From assembly GCA_002308275.1 (NCBI GenBank), contig DBWF01000019.1, positions 3,647 through 14,295 on the forward strand: a stretch of DNA of 10,649 nucleotides, read 5' to 3'. Below the pieces are notes generated by a model. The model did no database searches and was not told the origin of the DNA. It saw only the letters and a list, made by a program, of their open reading frames with translations. The first letter of the stretch is position 1; each line of letters opens with the position of its first letter. Both the position numbers and the translations under genes were made by a program. This document shows positions 1 to 6,176 of the stretch, piece by piece. This stretch comes from Caryophanales bacterium UBA1245 (GTDB taxonomy: Bacteria > Bacillota_I > Bacilli_A > ML615J-28 > CAG-313).

Positions 1-890
1 ACGCCACCACAAAGTTCATTAGCATATTTAGAAAACATTGGAGTGAAATATTGTGGTCTAAAATAGACTCCTGGTAAGTTGTAACTATTTAAACGACGAG
101 CTAGGTCTTCGCTATTTAACCATGGAGCACCAATTAACTCAAATGGAGTTGTTGTACCACGCCCCTCCGCAACATTTGTTCCTTCAAACACACAAGTAGC
201 GTTATACGCATAGCAAGTATTAATAGTCGGCATATTAGGAGTAGGCACAACCCATGGAAGACCAGTATCTTCAAAACTCATCCAACGTTCATAGTTTTGC
301 ATTGGAATAACTTTTAGGTCACATCCAATACCAAATTCTTCATTGAATAAAAGGGCTAGTTCACCAATAGTCATCCCATGACGCTGTGGGATTGAATAAT
401 ATCCAACAAATGAACGATATTCGAGTTCTAGTAAGTTACCTTCAACCTTTTCACCGCCAATTGGGTTTGGACGGTCAAACACTACAAATGTTTTACCAAA
501 CTCTTTGCAGGCCATCATTGAATAAGCCATGGTATAGATAAAGGTATAATATCTACTACCGCAGTCTTGAATATCAATTGCCATAATGTCAACTAAATCC
601 ATTAAATCTTTACCAGGACGTTTATTTTTGCCATATAAGCTATATACTGGTAAACCTGTTTCTGAGTCAGTATAAGTATCTAGGGCAAGACCTGCTTGAA
701 TAGATGCTCGTACCCCGTGTTCAGGTGAATATAAGCATACAAGATTCGTTTTTTCCATTAATATATCAATACTAGATTTAAAATTAGAATCAATACCAGT
801 TGGGTTGGTAATTAGACCAACTCTTTTGTTACCAAAAAAGTCTTTAAATTCATCAATTCGCTCAATTCCTAAAATTGTCTTCTTCATCAT
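1..890 (-). CDS. namZ: NamZ-type exo-beta-N-acetylmuramidase (DUF1343/GH171), 3' end outside the window
   Basis: About 296 codons are present; the C-terminus lies beyond base 1. The family (Bacillus subtilis NamZ/YbbC) removes MurNAc from the non-reducing end of peptidoglycan glycans such as MurNAc-GlcNAc. Blocks I recognise in order are VGLITNPTG, SPEHGVR, DIQDCGSRYY, DRPNPIGG, RHGMTIGE, PNMPT, FEGTNVAEGRGTT, PFELIGAPW and FSKYANELCGG. This order and spacing are characteristic of DUF1343. Two adjacent ATG codons (890 and 887) follow a GGAGAAG ribosome site at about 894-900; either could be used. The start overlaps the last 29 bases of the DUF624 gene, so translation is probably coupled. The N-terminus (MMKKTILGIERIDEF) has no hydrophobic signal stretch. 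The B. subtilis enzyme is secreted, so a cytoplasmic location is inferred here, implying import of the disaccharide before cleavage. Family assignment is firm; the exact substrate is inferred. Confidence 0.93.
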   Translation of the reverse strand, partial: MMKKTILGIERIDEFKDFFGNKRVGLITNPTGIDSNFKSSIDILMEKTNLVCLYSPEHGVRASIQAGLALDTYTDSETGLPVYSLYGKNKRPGKDLMDLVDIMAIDIQDCGSRYYTFIYTMAYSMMACKEFGKTFVVFDRPNPIGGEKVEGNLLELEYRSFVGYYSIPQRHGMTIGELALLFNEEFGIGCDLKVIPMQNYERWMSFEDTGLPWVVPTPNMPTINTCYAYNATCVFEGTNVAEGRGTTTPFELIGAPWLNSEDLARRLNSYNLPGVYFRPQYFTPMFSKYANELCGG

Positions 891-1554
891 CTTCTTCTCC
901 TTCTGCGATTCTATGCGTTCTATCCATAATCGCTACAATATCAATTTTCTTTAAATAAAAATATGTTGATTCGGTTAACTTAATACCCATTAATAGTGGT
1001 AAGCTAACACCAAAAAATACCCATATCGGGAATCCGATAAAACCAACCACCATAATTATTAAAACCACTAATAAAATAAGGGTTGATAAGATATATCTAA
1101 AGCTAATAAAAATAGCTAGTCTAAAAGTATCAAAGTATCTAAGTTTTGGAAAGTTGGCTATTATTAGTGGTAAGTGCAAGCTAAGAAATAGTATTAATAA
1201 TAAAACAACACCCATTGCATAAAAACCAGCTTGGCTAATCCAATTGGTAGCCGGCATGCGAGTTTTATAAAAATACATTGAGAATGCACAAATAGCAAGC
1301 ATGATTTCTACTACGATACCTACTAAAAAGGCACGTTCCATATATGTTTTAAAGTTTAAGAAATAGGTCTTAATTACTTTTCCAGGCCCATTATAACGCA
1401 TACCATCAATGGTAGAGACAGCTGCTGTAAGAGCAGGGAAAATAGTGATCACAAAAAGTGATAACGTAATGGTAAATAAATTAATCATTACAAGGGAAAA
1501 GACCCATTCAAAAAAACGTGATACTTTGGAACCTTGTTTATTCATATAATCCAT
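862..1554 (-). CDS. DUF624 (YesL-like) integral membrane protein
   Basis: This 230-residue protein has hydrophobic segments at about residues 18-46, 75-96, 109-134 and 150-190, a charged linker near 47-74, and a very acidic tail (EGEEDDEEDN). The N-terminal pattern, FFEWVFSLVMINLFTI followed by IFPALTAAV, matches the DUF624/YesL family. That family usually sits beside sugar ABC-transporter and glycosidase genes, but its biochemical role is unknown. The start at 1554 follows AAGGTG (1560-1565), which merges with the TAA stop of the upstream repeat gene; the gap is 9 bases. It ends in TGA inside the namZ start region, which shows that UGA is a stop codon in this organism. Its position directly before namZ suggests a role with uptake of the sugar NamZ cleaves, but no permease gene is in view. 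Confidence 0.85.
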   Translation of the reverse strand: MDYMNKQGSKVSRFFEWVFSLVMINLFTITLSLFVITIFPALTAAVSTIDGMRYNGPGKVIKTYFLNFKTYMERAFLVGIVVEIMLAICAFSMYFYKTRMPATNWISQAGFYAMGVVLLLILFLSLHLPLIIANFPKLRYFDTFRLAIFISFRYILSTLILLVVLIIMVVGFIGFPIWVFFGVSLPLLMGIKLTESTYFYLKKIDIVAIMDRTHRIAEGEEDDEEDNFRN

Positions 1555-1563
1555 AGTTTCACC

Positions 1564-1917
1564 TTATAACCTTTTAACAAGCATAATCATGATAGCTATT
1601 AAATCAATATCTCTGTAATTGCCTTCAATTTCATATAGAATCCTACCACAGTATTCTTTGATATAACGGTCATTATATAATTCATATAAATAACGACCAC
1701 AATATTCTCTTAAATAATGGCCATCAAATTCATATAAAATTCGACCACAATATTCTTTGATATAGCGATCATTATAGAATTCATATAAGTATCTGCCGCA
1801 ATATTCTCTAAAAAGTGTGCCATTCATCTCATATTCGTACATACCACAGTAGCGTTTAACACGACCATTATTAATTTCATATAAATATCGACCACAATAT
1901 TGTCTTAAATATGCCAT
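1564..1917 (-). CDS. Small tandem-repeat protein with six YCGRxLYE units, function unknown
   Basis: The 117-residue product consists almost wholly of six units of 16-17 residues starting at residues 7, 23, 39, 56, 72 and 89. The consensus is YCGR(Y/I)LYE(F/I/L) followed by (D/N)G or YNDR, then YI/YL and KE/RE. Each unit has one Cys (residues 8, 24, 40, 57, 73, 90), and Tyr and Arg are very abundant. The regular alternation of hydrophobic and polar residues suggests stacked beta hairpins or a small solenoid (inference). There is no signal peptide; the last 13 residues (DLIAIMIMLVKRL) are hydrophobic and break the pattern. It is not MORN, WG/KWG or YD repeat by sequence. AAAGGG about 7 bases before the ATG serves as ribosome site. 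The gene lies 29 bases after the ATPase gene and 9 bases before the DUF624 gene. I do not recognise a family with known function. Confidence 0.78.
   Translation of the reverse strand: MAYLRQYCGRYLYEINNGRVKRYCGMYEYEMNGTLFREYCGRYLYEFYNDRYIKEYCGRILYEFDGHYLREYCGRYLYELYNDRYIKEYCGRILYEIEGNYRDIDLIAIMIMLVKRL
1606..1899 (-). repeat. Coding tandem repeats, including a 99-bp duplicated two-unit block
   Basis: The six protein repeats are also visible in DNA as recurring TATTCATATAAA-like and CCACAATATTCT-like stretches on the plus strand. The two-unit block for residues 39-71 (1705-1803) recurs as residues 72-104 (1606-1704) with an exact 99-base period, for example TATTCTTTGATATA at 1652 and 1751. Most differences between the two copies are synonymous or conservative (AFY/LYN, FDGH/IEGN). 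That suggests an older duplication kept under protein-level selection rather than fresh slippage. Confidence 0.85.
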
Positions 1918-1945
1918 AATATGTCCCTTTCTTCTAATATATTTA

Positions 1946-1974
1946 ATTATAAACCAATAATATCAATTGGACAG
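1946..1974 (-). promoter_or_regulatory. Weak candidate promoter before the repeat-protein gene
   Basis: A perfect TATAAT (minus strand, 1946-1951) overlaps the ATPase stop codon. At 17 bases spacing the -35 would be CTGTCC (1969-1974), only three of six consensus bases. It could give the repeat protein, DUF624 and namZ genes expression separate from the ATPase gene. Chance occurrence in AT-rich DNA is quite possible. Confidence 0.25.
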
Positions 1975-3200
1975 TAATACACTTCATCATTAATAGGAAA
2001 TACTTTTTCTGACGAATCAATTACGAGCCCAATGTTTACTTTTTTATTATATTTTTTTAAAACAGTAAATTTTTTAGTACAGCTTACTGGATTGATACCT
2101 TTTTTTATTTCTATTGGATATATTGAATCAAAACTATCAATTATCAAATCAACTTCATACTGATCACGATCACGATAATAATACAATTTATCGATGCTTT
2201 CATATGAATTATAAAAAGATTTAATAATTTCTGATACAACATATGTTTCATAAAATTGTCCCGCAAAAGCGCTCTTTTCTAAAATTTCAGCGCTTGGAAT
2301 ACCACATAAATAAGCACATAAGCCGGTATCCATAAAGTATAGTTTATTGCTTTTTATAATTCGATCTGATACATTTGGACAATATGGTTGAATTAGTTTA
2401 ATAATGCCTGATGACTCAAGAATTGAAATCCAACCTTTAGCCGTTCTACTATCAATTCCAACATTTCTTGATATATCATTATAATCAATTTGACAACCAG
2501 TTCTTAAAGCTACATACTTTACAAAATTTAGGAAAGTTGTTTCTTTACTGACAGATATTATTTTTTTAACATCTTTTTCAATATATGTTGAAATATATGA
2601 CTTAAAAAACATATCTCTATTCATATTGGTTACTACATATTCAGGCATTCCACCAATAAAAATATCTTCAAATATTTGTTTTCGAGAACGCGTTTCTTTT
2701 CCTAACATTGCTTCTTTTTTAAATAATTCTGTAATTGATGGATTAAATGAAGAATGTATATTTCGTCCCTTTATTTCGTTAAAAGAAAATGAAGTTAAAT
2801 TAAAAATACAAGTGCGACCTGCTAAAGATTCAACAACTGCTTGTTGTAACTCAAATTGATTAGAGCCACATAGTATATACATTAATTCGATTCTTTTACC
2901 ACATTTAAGAGCCTCTTGTTTCTTTTTATCAATCATTTCTTTGATAGCTTCTAATAAAATAGGTGCTTTTTGAATTTCATCAATTATTAATGGATATGAA
3001 TAATACTTTAGTAGTCCTTTAGGATCTCTTAAAGCATAATCCCGAACTTCTATATCATCTAATGAAATCATCTGAATATCAGAAAAAACGTGTGCCAATA
3101 ATGTCGATTTTCCCACTTGACGAGATCCATATACCGTAATTGAAGCAAATTCTTTAGAAGCTTGCAATAGCTTTTCTTCAATATCTCTCTTAATATACAT
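1947..3200 (-). CDS. AAA_14 / DUF4143 family ATP-binding protein
   Basis: The protein has 417 residues. Counting from the upstream ATG at 3206, it carries Walker A GSRQVGKST (27-35), Walker B PLIIDE (72-77), a sensor-like ILCGSN (111-116) and the family-typical ESLAGR (126-131). The C-terminal DUF4143 part holds YEVDLIID (350-357) and PIEIKKG, an E-VD...EIK pattern resembling a PD-(D/E)XK nuclease fold. The middle (about 230-300) looks like a winged helix. These ATPases are common and scattered in bacteria, with no settled function. I prefer the start at 3200: AGGAGG at 3208-3213 lies 1 base from the ATG at 3206 but 7 bases from the one at 3200. A consensus promoter stands just upstream. The gene is visibly richer in A+T than the surface-protein operon, and its product has no obvious link to sugar metabolism, so it may be an inserted gene (inference). 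Confidence 0.92.
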   Translation of the reverse strand: MYIKRDIEEKLLQASKEFASITVYGSRQVGKSTLLAHVFSDIQMISLDDIEVRDYALRDPKGLLKYYSYPLIIDEIQKAPILLEAIKEMIDKKKQEALKCGKRIELMYILCGSNQFELQQAVVESLAGRTCIFNLTSFSFNEIKGRNIHSSFNPSITELFKKEAMLGKETRSRKQIFEDIFIGGMPEYVVTNMNRDMFFKSYISTYIEKDVKKIISVSKETTFLNFVKYVALRTGCQIDYNDISRNVGIDSRTAKGWISILESSGIIKLIQPYCPNVSDRIIKSNKLYFMDTGLCAYLCGIPSAEILEKSAFAGQFYETYVVSEIIKSFYNSYESIDKLYYYRDRDQYEVDLIIDSFDSIYPIEIKKGINPVSCTKKFTVLKKYNKKVNIGLVIDSSEKVFPINDEVYYCPIDIIGL

Positions 3201-3224
3201 ATTCATACCTCCTTTATCACTTAC

Positions 3225-3253
3225 ATTATATTATATTCTTTATACTTTGTCAA
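3225..3253 (-). promoter_or_regulatory. Consensus sigma-A promoter for the ATPase gene
   Basis: On the minus strand, TTGACA (3248-3253) and TATAAT (3225-3230) are separated by exactly 17 bases, a full match to the vegetative consensus. Transcription should start near 3218, giving a leader of only about 18 bases before the ATG at 3200. A second overlapping TATAAT at 3230-3235 would have too short a spacer. It may also drive the three downstream genes as far as namZ. Confidence 0.85.
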
Positions 3254-3312
3254 CATTTATTACATTGCATTGTTATTTTTGCCGAAAAAAATAAAATTTA
3301 TTGAACAAAAAT

Positions 3313-3324
3313 GTAGAATTCTAC
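3313..3324. repeat. Perfect 12-bp palindrome GTAGAATTCTAC
   Basis: This perfect dyad lies 60 bases upstream of the ATPase -35 box and is flanked by A-rich and T-rich runs (AAAAAT on the left, eight T on the right). It could be a protein-binding site or a weak plus-strand terminator-like hairpin, but no plus-strand gene ends here. The remainder of 3254-3339 shows nothing else I can name. Confidence 0.4.
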
Positions 3325-3339
3325 TTTTTTTTACATTAG

Positions 3340-3378
3340 AAAATAAAAACGTCCAATTATTATTTTAATAAAAGGACG
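3340..3378 (-). terminator. Rho-independent terminator after the tRNA gene
   Basis: Read on the minus strand, CGTCC pairs with GGACG (3374-3378 with 3350-3354), followed by a TT/TT internal loop, six A-T pairs and a 3-base loop. TTTTTATTTT (3340-3349) follows the stem. It lies about 28 bases after the tRNA CCA end, on the correct strand to end that transcript. Confidence 0.8.
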
Positions 3379-3405
3379 ATCTTGCTTAACTAAAAAAATT
3401 AAAAA

Positions 3406-3479
3406 TGGTGCTCTCTATAGGAGTCGGACCTATCTCTCAGCCTTACCATGGCTGCGTACTACCGATGTACTAAGGGAGC
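3406..3479 (-). tRNA. tRNA-Thr (anticodon GGT), with non-canonical positions
   Basis: The 74-base gene folds as a cloverleaf. The acceptor is GCTCCCT/AGAGAGC, the D stem GTAC/GTAC with a GG-containing loop, and the anticodon stem CAGCC/GGCTG with loop ATGGTAA (anticodon GGT at 3445-3447). The variable loop is AGAG and the T stem ATAGG/CCTAT. The discriminator is A and CCA is encoded (3406-3408). G1-C72, C2-G71 and the GGU anticodon fit the known identity elements of threonyl-tRNA synthetase. Oddities are a C-A mismatch at acceptor pair 5-68, T-loop TCCGACT with C in place of the nearly universal T55, and T at position 15. Its own promoter and terminator argue that it is expressed and not a decayed fragment. 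Whether it serves ordinary translation is open. Confidence 0.85.
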
Positions 3480-3487
3480 TTGTTTTT

Positions 3488-3516
3488 ATTATACCAATAA
3501 TTATCGTTTTTTTCAA
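3488..3516 (-). promoter_or_regulatory. Promoter of the tRNA gene
   Basis: On the minus strand, TTGAAA (3511-3516) and TATAAT (3488-3493) are 17 bases apart. The start site would fall near 3481, within a few bases of the mature tRNA 5' end at 3479. The promoter begins directly after the U-tract of the preceding terminator, so the tRNA is an independent unit. Confidence 0.8.
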
Positions 3517-3519
3517 CTA

Positions 3520-3556
3520 ATATAAAAAGAAAAGGCTAAGGATTTCCTTAGCCTTT
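3520..3556 (-). terminator. Rho-independent terminator of the surface protein/GNAT/lipoprotein operon
   Basis: AAAGGCTAAGG and CCTTAGCCTTT (3531-3541 and 3546-3556) form a perfect 11-bp stem with a 4-base loop. On the minus strand it is followed by TCTTTTTATATT. It lies 13 bases after the stop codon of the solute-binding protein gene and ends that transcript. Confidence 0.9.
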
Positions 3557-3569
3557 ATATTACATAATC

Positions 3570-5135
3570 TTATTCACCTGTATTTAGAATTTCGATAAGT
3601 TTATTGTAATAAATTGGTTGCATTTCTGCTAGTTTGATTGCTGGGTCATCAGCTTTAGTTACTAGAGACATACCCCAAGTAGCGAAGCCGTAACCTTGCC
3701 AGTCAGAACCATTACCTACAGATTTACTTAATACCCATAGATAATCAGTGTAACCATATTTAGAGATATTAGATTCAACACTCATAACAGCTTCGATTGA
3801 AGCAGCAGAGTCAATTCTCTTTTGTAAGAATGCGATGTAAGCTTGTTCATCAGTCATATCTTCTGCTGAGAATTCAGGTACAAGACCTCTCATAATATCA
3901 TCCATGATGTTAACTAAAACTTTAGTAGTTAAACCGTTAGCACCATTAGTTACTTTACGGAATGCATAACCAGAGTCACTTCCCATAGGGATTGTGAAGT
4001 TTTCACGTGCAGCAGCATCACCATCAGCTGTTGGATATGGAACTAGTGAAATTTGGAATGTGATTTGTTCATTCTTAAATCTCATTTCACTTGATAAGAA
4101 CCATAATGAACCATGAGCAAATAATTGGTGACCGCTTTGGAATTCGTTAGATACGTCAGCACTTGTTGAAGATGGAGCATAACCAATTTGGTTATAGATC
4201 TTTCTTAAGTCTGTATACATATCTAATGTAGTTTGGTTAGTGAATAATACTTTTTGCATATCAGGGTCAACGAATTTACCACCACGAGCTGAAAGCATAC
4301 CTTGTGCTACTTCATTGATGTAACCACCAAATGCATAAGTCTTTTCTTCTTCGCCAGATGCATCAAATGCTTGTTGTGCAGCTTCTAGATAAGAATAGAA
4401 TGTTGTCCAATCCCATTTACCTTCATTCCATAGAGCAGCAGGATCTTGTAAGCTATATTTAGTTACTAAATCTTGGTTGTAGTATAGGAATGTATCAGCA
4501 TGCGCATTACCATAAGAGTAACCATAAACTTTACCAGCCATTTGGTATTGTTTATTCTTTTCAGCAGCTTGAATGTATCCAAGTTCACTAAAGATACCAC
4601 CAGTTTGACCAGTTCTCTTAGTGTAATTTGCAAGTTCAGCAATACTGTTACCACCAACTAGGCTTGGTACCCAGTCAGAAGCAATAGCGAAAATATCACC
4701 TTGGTCTTCAATCTTTTGAGCATATAGATTGTTAATCCATGCAACACGGTCAGGTCCCCATGCAGCTGCATCTGGGAATTTGTCAAATTTAATTTGAACA
4801 TTGTAAGCTTTTTGGATATCAAATAATTGAGATCTCTTTTCGCTCTTTCTTTCACCAGAGAAACTTTCATTGTATGGGTCTAATTCTTCAGGAGCACCAT
4901 GAAGAATTAAGATTTGCATGTTTTTGCCATCAAATCCGCTACGGTTATATTGCCAATCCCAAGTTTCAGGGTCTTTACATTTATCTTGTGTCATATCATC
5001 AGCACAAGTTTTGTCGCTAACAGGTCCAGGTGTAGGTTTGTTATCGTCACCACCTGATGGATTGTTATCGCCACCGCATCCAGCAATTACAAATACAAAA
5101 ATAAGTACAATAAAGAATTGCCAAAATTTTTTCAT
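3570..5135 (-). CDS. Lipoprotein extracellular solute-binding protein of a sugar ABC importer (family 1)
   Basis: The product has 521 residues. Residues 1-20 are a lipoprotein signal (MKKFWQFFIVLIFVFVIAGC) with lipobox VIAGC, so Cys20 should carry the lipid anchor. A flexible Gly/Asp/Pro linker (21-43) follows, with two further Cys at 44 and 53. The mature part has family 1 solute-binding traits, such as FLYYNQDLVTKYSL (216-229) and the EGKWDWTTFYSYLEAA segment (238-253) typical of sugar binders. It is longer than most family members (usually about 420-450). The start at 5135 is chosen because AAGGAGA (5141-5147) precedes it by 5-6 bases and the lipoprotein signal begins there; a longer reading from 5189 would overlap the GNAT gene. 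That ribosome site is fused with the GNAT stop codon (TAAGGAGA), implying coupling. The ligand is not evident from sequence; gene context suggests an amino sugar or muropeptide. No permease or ATPase subunit is nearby. Confidence 0.88.
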   Translation of the reverse strand: MKKFWQFFIVLIFVFVIAGCGGDNNPSGGDDNKPTPGPVSDKTCADDMTQDKCKDPETWDWQYNRSGFDGKNMQILILHGAPEELDPYNESFSGERKSEKRSQLFDIQKAYNVQIKFDKFPDAAAWGPDRVAWINNLYAQKIEDQGDIFAIASDWVPSLVGGNSIAELANYTKRTGQTGGIFSELGYIQAAEKNKQYQMAGKVYGYSYGNAHADTFLYYNQDLVTKYSLQDPAALWNEGKWDWTTFYSYLEAAQQAFDASGEEEKTYAFGGYINEVAQGMLSARGGKFVDPDMQKVLFTNQTTLDMYTDLRKIYNQIGYAPSSTSADVSNEFQSGHQLFAHGSLWFLSSEMRFKNEQITFQISLVPYPTADGDAAARENFTIPMGSDSGYAFRKVTNGANGLTTKVLVNIMDDIMRGLVPEFSAEDMTDEQAYIAFLQKRIDSAASIEAVMSVESNISKYGYTDYLWVLSKSVGNGSDWQGYGFATWGMSLVTKADDPAIKLAEMQPIYYNKLIEILNTGE

Positions 5136-5145
5136 TTTTTTCTCC

Positions 5146-6117
5146 TTATATATTTTTTTCAAAATATGTATATGATTTCCAAAGTTCAAACCCGAATAAA
5201 CGATAGAACTCTAAAAGGTTTGTCCAGTCAATGATTGCTTCCTGACAACCTCTTTGTTTTAGTTCTTCGATTGCATAAACAATTAAGTTATAGGCAATGT
5301 TATTATGTCGGTGATCTTTGTCAACACCTAGGGGGCCAATGCCACCAAGGTTTTCAAAACGTGCTCGCCAAGTCAGGCTAAATGCGCTTTGATTGATTGG
5401 GGTTTTGCTTGTACCAATTCGGCAAAAGCCAACAATTTGACTACCCGATGTACAAACGACAAACTCAAATCCTTTACCACCATGAATCAAATAATCTTCA
5501 AATTCAACTAACCAACGGCTTGGGAAGTTGATTTGGAAGAAGACGCGTAAGCCGTCTACCTCATCTTTTCTTAAAAGATGAATATCATAATTATGATTTA
5601 TATGGTATGGTAACTGAGTAAGATTAGTTTTTAACAAATGATTATTAATTAAATCGTTTGTTTCGTAAAGACCATTAAAACCTCTTTTTGTAAACCAATC
5701 ATTAAAGATTTTTAAATCTTTTGGTAGGCCTGGAAAAAAGTTTTGATAATCTTTACCTAAATAAATTTTTTTAACACCTTTTTTGATTAACTTTGTCGTT
5801 GCAAGTTCAAGTAAGGTGCTACCGATACCTTTTTTTCGGTATCCTTTTTTAACAAATATTAAATTTATCCAACCAACTCCATTGTATGCTTCAATTTTGA
5901 ATTGGTGTTCATAAATTTTAGATGTTATAAAACCAACTGGGTTTCCTTCATCAATTGCCACAAACGAAGCTTCATTTAAGAATCCTGGTGTTTCAATTGT
6001 TTTATTGAGAAATAGTTGATCAGAGATTGGAAAGATGAAACCATATTCATCATTCCACATTTGGTTTAATTCACTAAGATGATTTAAACCATATTCATTA
6101 AAGTTTAAAAATTTCAT
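5146..6117 (-). CDS. Two-domain GNAT N-acetyltransferase, candidate glucosamine/glucosaminide acetyltransferase
   Basis: The 323-residue protein contains two GNAT folds. The N-terminal domain (about 1-155) has a clear acetyl-CoA loop, VKKGYRKKGIGSTLL (89-103), matching RxxGxG. The C-terminal domain (about 175-323) has GPLGVDKDHRHNNIAYNL (261-278), a degenerate version lacking both glycines, and EFYRLFGF (303-310), typical of GNAT ends. The N-terminal domain is the likelier catalyst, though this cannot be settled by eye. Clostridium acetobutylicum GlmA, a GNAT that acetylates glucosamine and terminal glucosamine residues of peptidoglycan fragments, is the closest functional analogue I can suggest. 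That rests on context (NagB, GH3 and NamZ nearby), not on alignment. There is no strong Shine-Dalgarno before the ATG at 6117; a GC hairpin sits 17-41 bases upstream. The stop codon merges with the ribosome site of the lipoprotein gene, so the two are one operon. Confidence 0.82.
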   Translation of the reverse strand: MKFLNFNEYGLNHLSELNQMWNDEYGFIFPISDQLFLNKTIETPGFLNEASFVAIDEGNPVGFITSKIYEHQFKIEAYNGVGWINLIFVKKGYRKKGIGSTLLELATTKLIKKGVKKIYLGKDYQNFFPGLPKDLKIFNDWFTKRGFNGLYETNDLINNHLLKTNLTQLPYHINHNYDIHLLRKDEVDGLRVFFQINFPSRWLVEFEDYLIHGGKGFEFVVCTSGSQIVGFCRIGTSKTPINQSAFSLTWRARFENLGGIGPLGVDKDHRHNNIAYNLIVYAIEELKQRGCQEAIIDWTNLLEFYRLFGFELWKSYTYFEKNI

Positions 6118-6133
6118 TATTTATTCATAAGTG

Positions 6134-6158
6134 TGAAGGGGAGAAAATCCCCCCTTCA
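6134..6158 (-). other. GC-rich hairpin between surface-protein and GNAT genes, no U-tract
   Basis: TGAAGGGG (6134-6141) pairs with CCCCTTCA (6151-6158) around a 9-base loop, the strongest G-C stem in the window. On the minus strand it is followed by CACTTATGAAT and not by a T run, so it is not a standard intrinsic terminator. It could protect the 3' end of a processed surface-protein message, partly attenuate read-through, or affect initiation at the weak GNAT start. No separate promoter is visible in 6118-6176. Confidence 0.55.
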
Positions 6159-6176
6159 GAAATTTCTAGTTAAATA

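Noticed and set aside
862..864. Mycoplasma-type genetic code (UGA as Trp)
   Set aside because: The DUF624 gene ends in TGA at the expected place, and Trp is written TGG in the codons I read, for example in the GSWPYSP repeats.
1600..1905. Regularly spaced repeats that could suggest a CRISPR array
   Set aside because: The period is about 48-51 bases with no unique spacers, and the repeats translate in one continuous frame with mainly synonymous variation, so they are protein repeats.
2626..2859. Open frames on the plus strand, including 4918-5175 and 8862-9056
   Set aside because: They lie wholly or largely inside well-supported minus-strand genes, have no ribosome sites and no recognisable protein features.
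1947..3206. ATPase plus repeat protein as a toxin-antitoxin or defence pair
   Set aside because: Nothing in either protein shows a toxin fold or known defence partner; adjacency alone is not enough.
3406..3480. T-box leader or other structured RNA instead of a tRNA
   Set aside because: A complete cloverleaf with encoded CCA, its own promoter and a terminator right behind it fits a tRNA gene; no T-box motif or downstream coding start is present.
4466..4870. Short minus-strand open frames inside the solute-binding protein gene
   Set aside because: They are out-of-frame readings of a well-supported lipoprotein gene with no start signals.
5136..5189. An in-frame upstream start for the solute-binding protein at 5189
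   Set aside because: It would add 18 residues ahead of a perfect lipoprotein signal and overlap the GNAT gene; AAGGAGA directly before 5135 decides the start.
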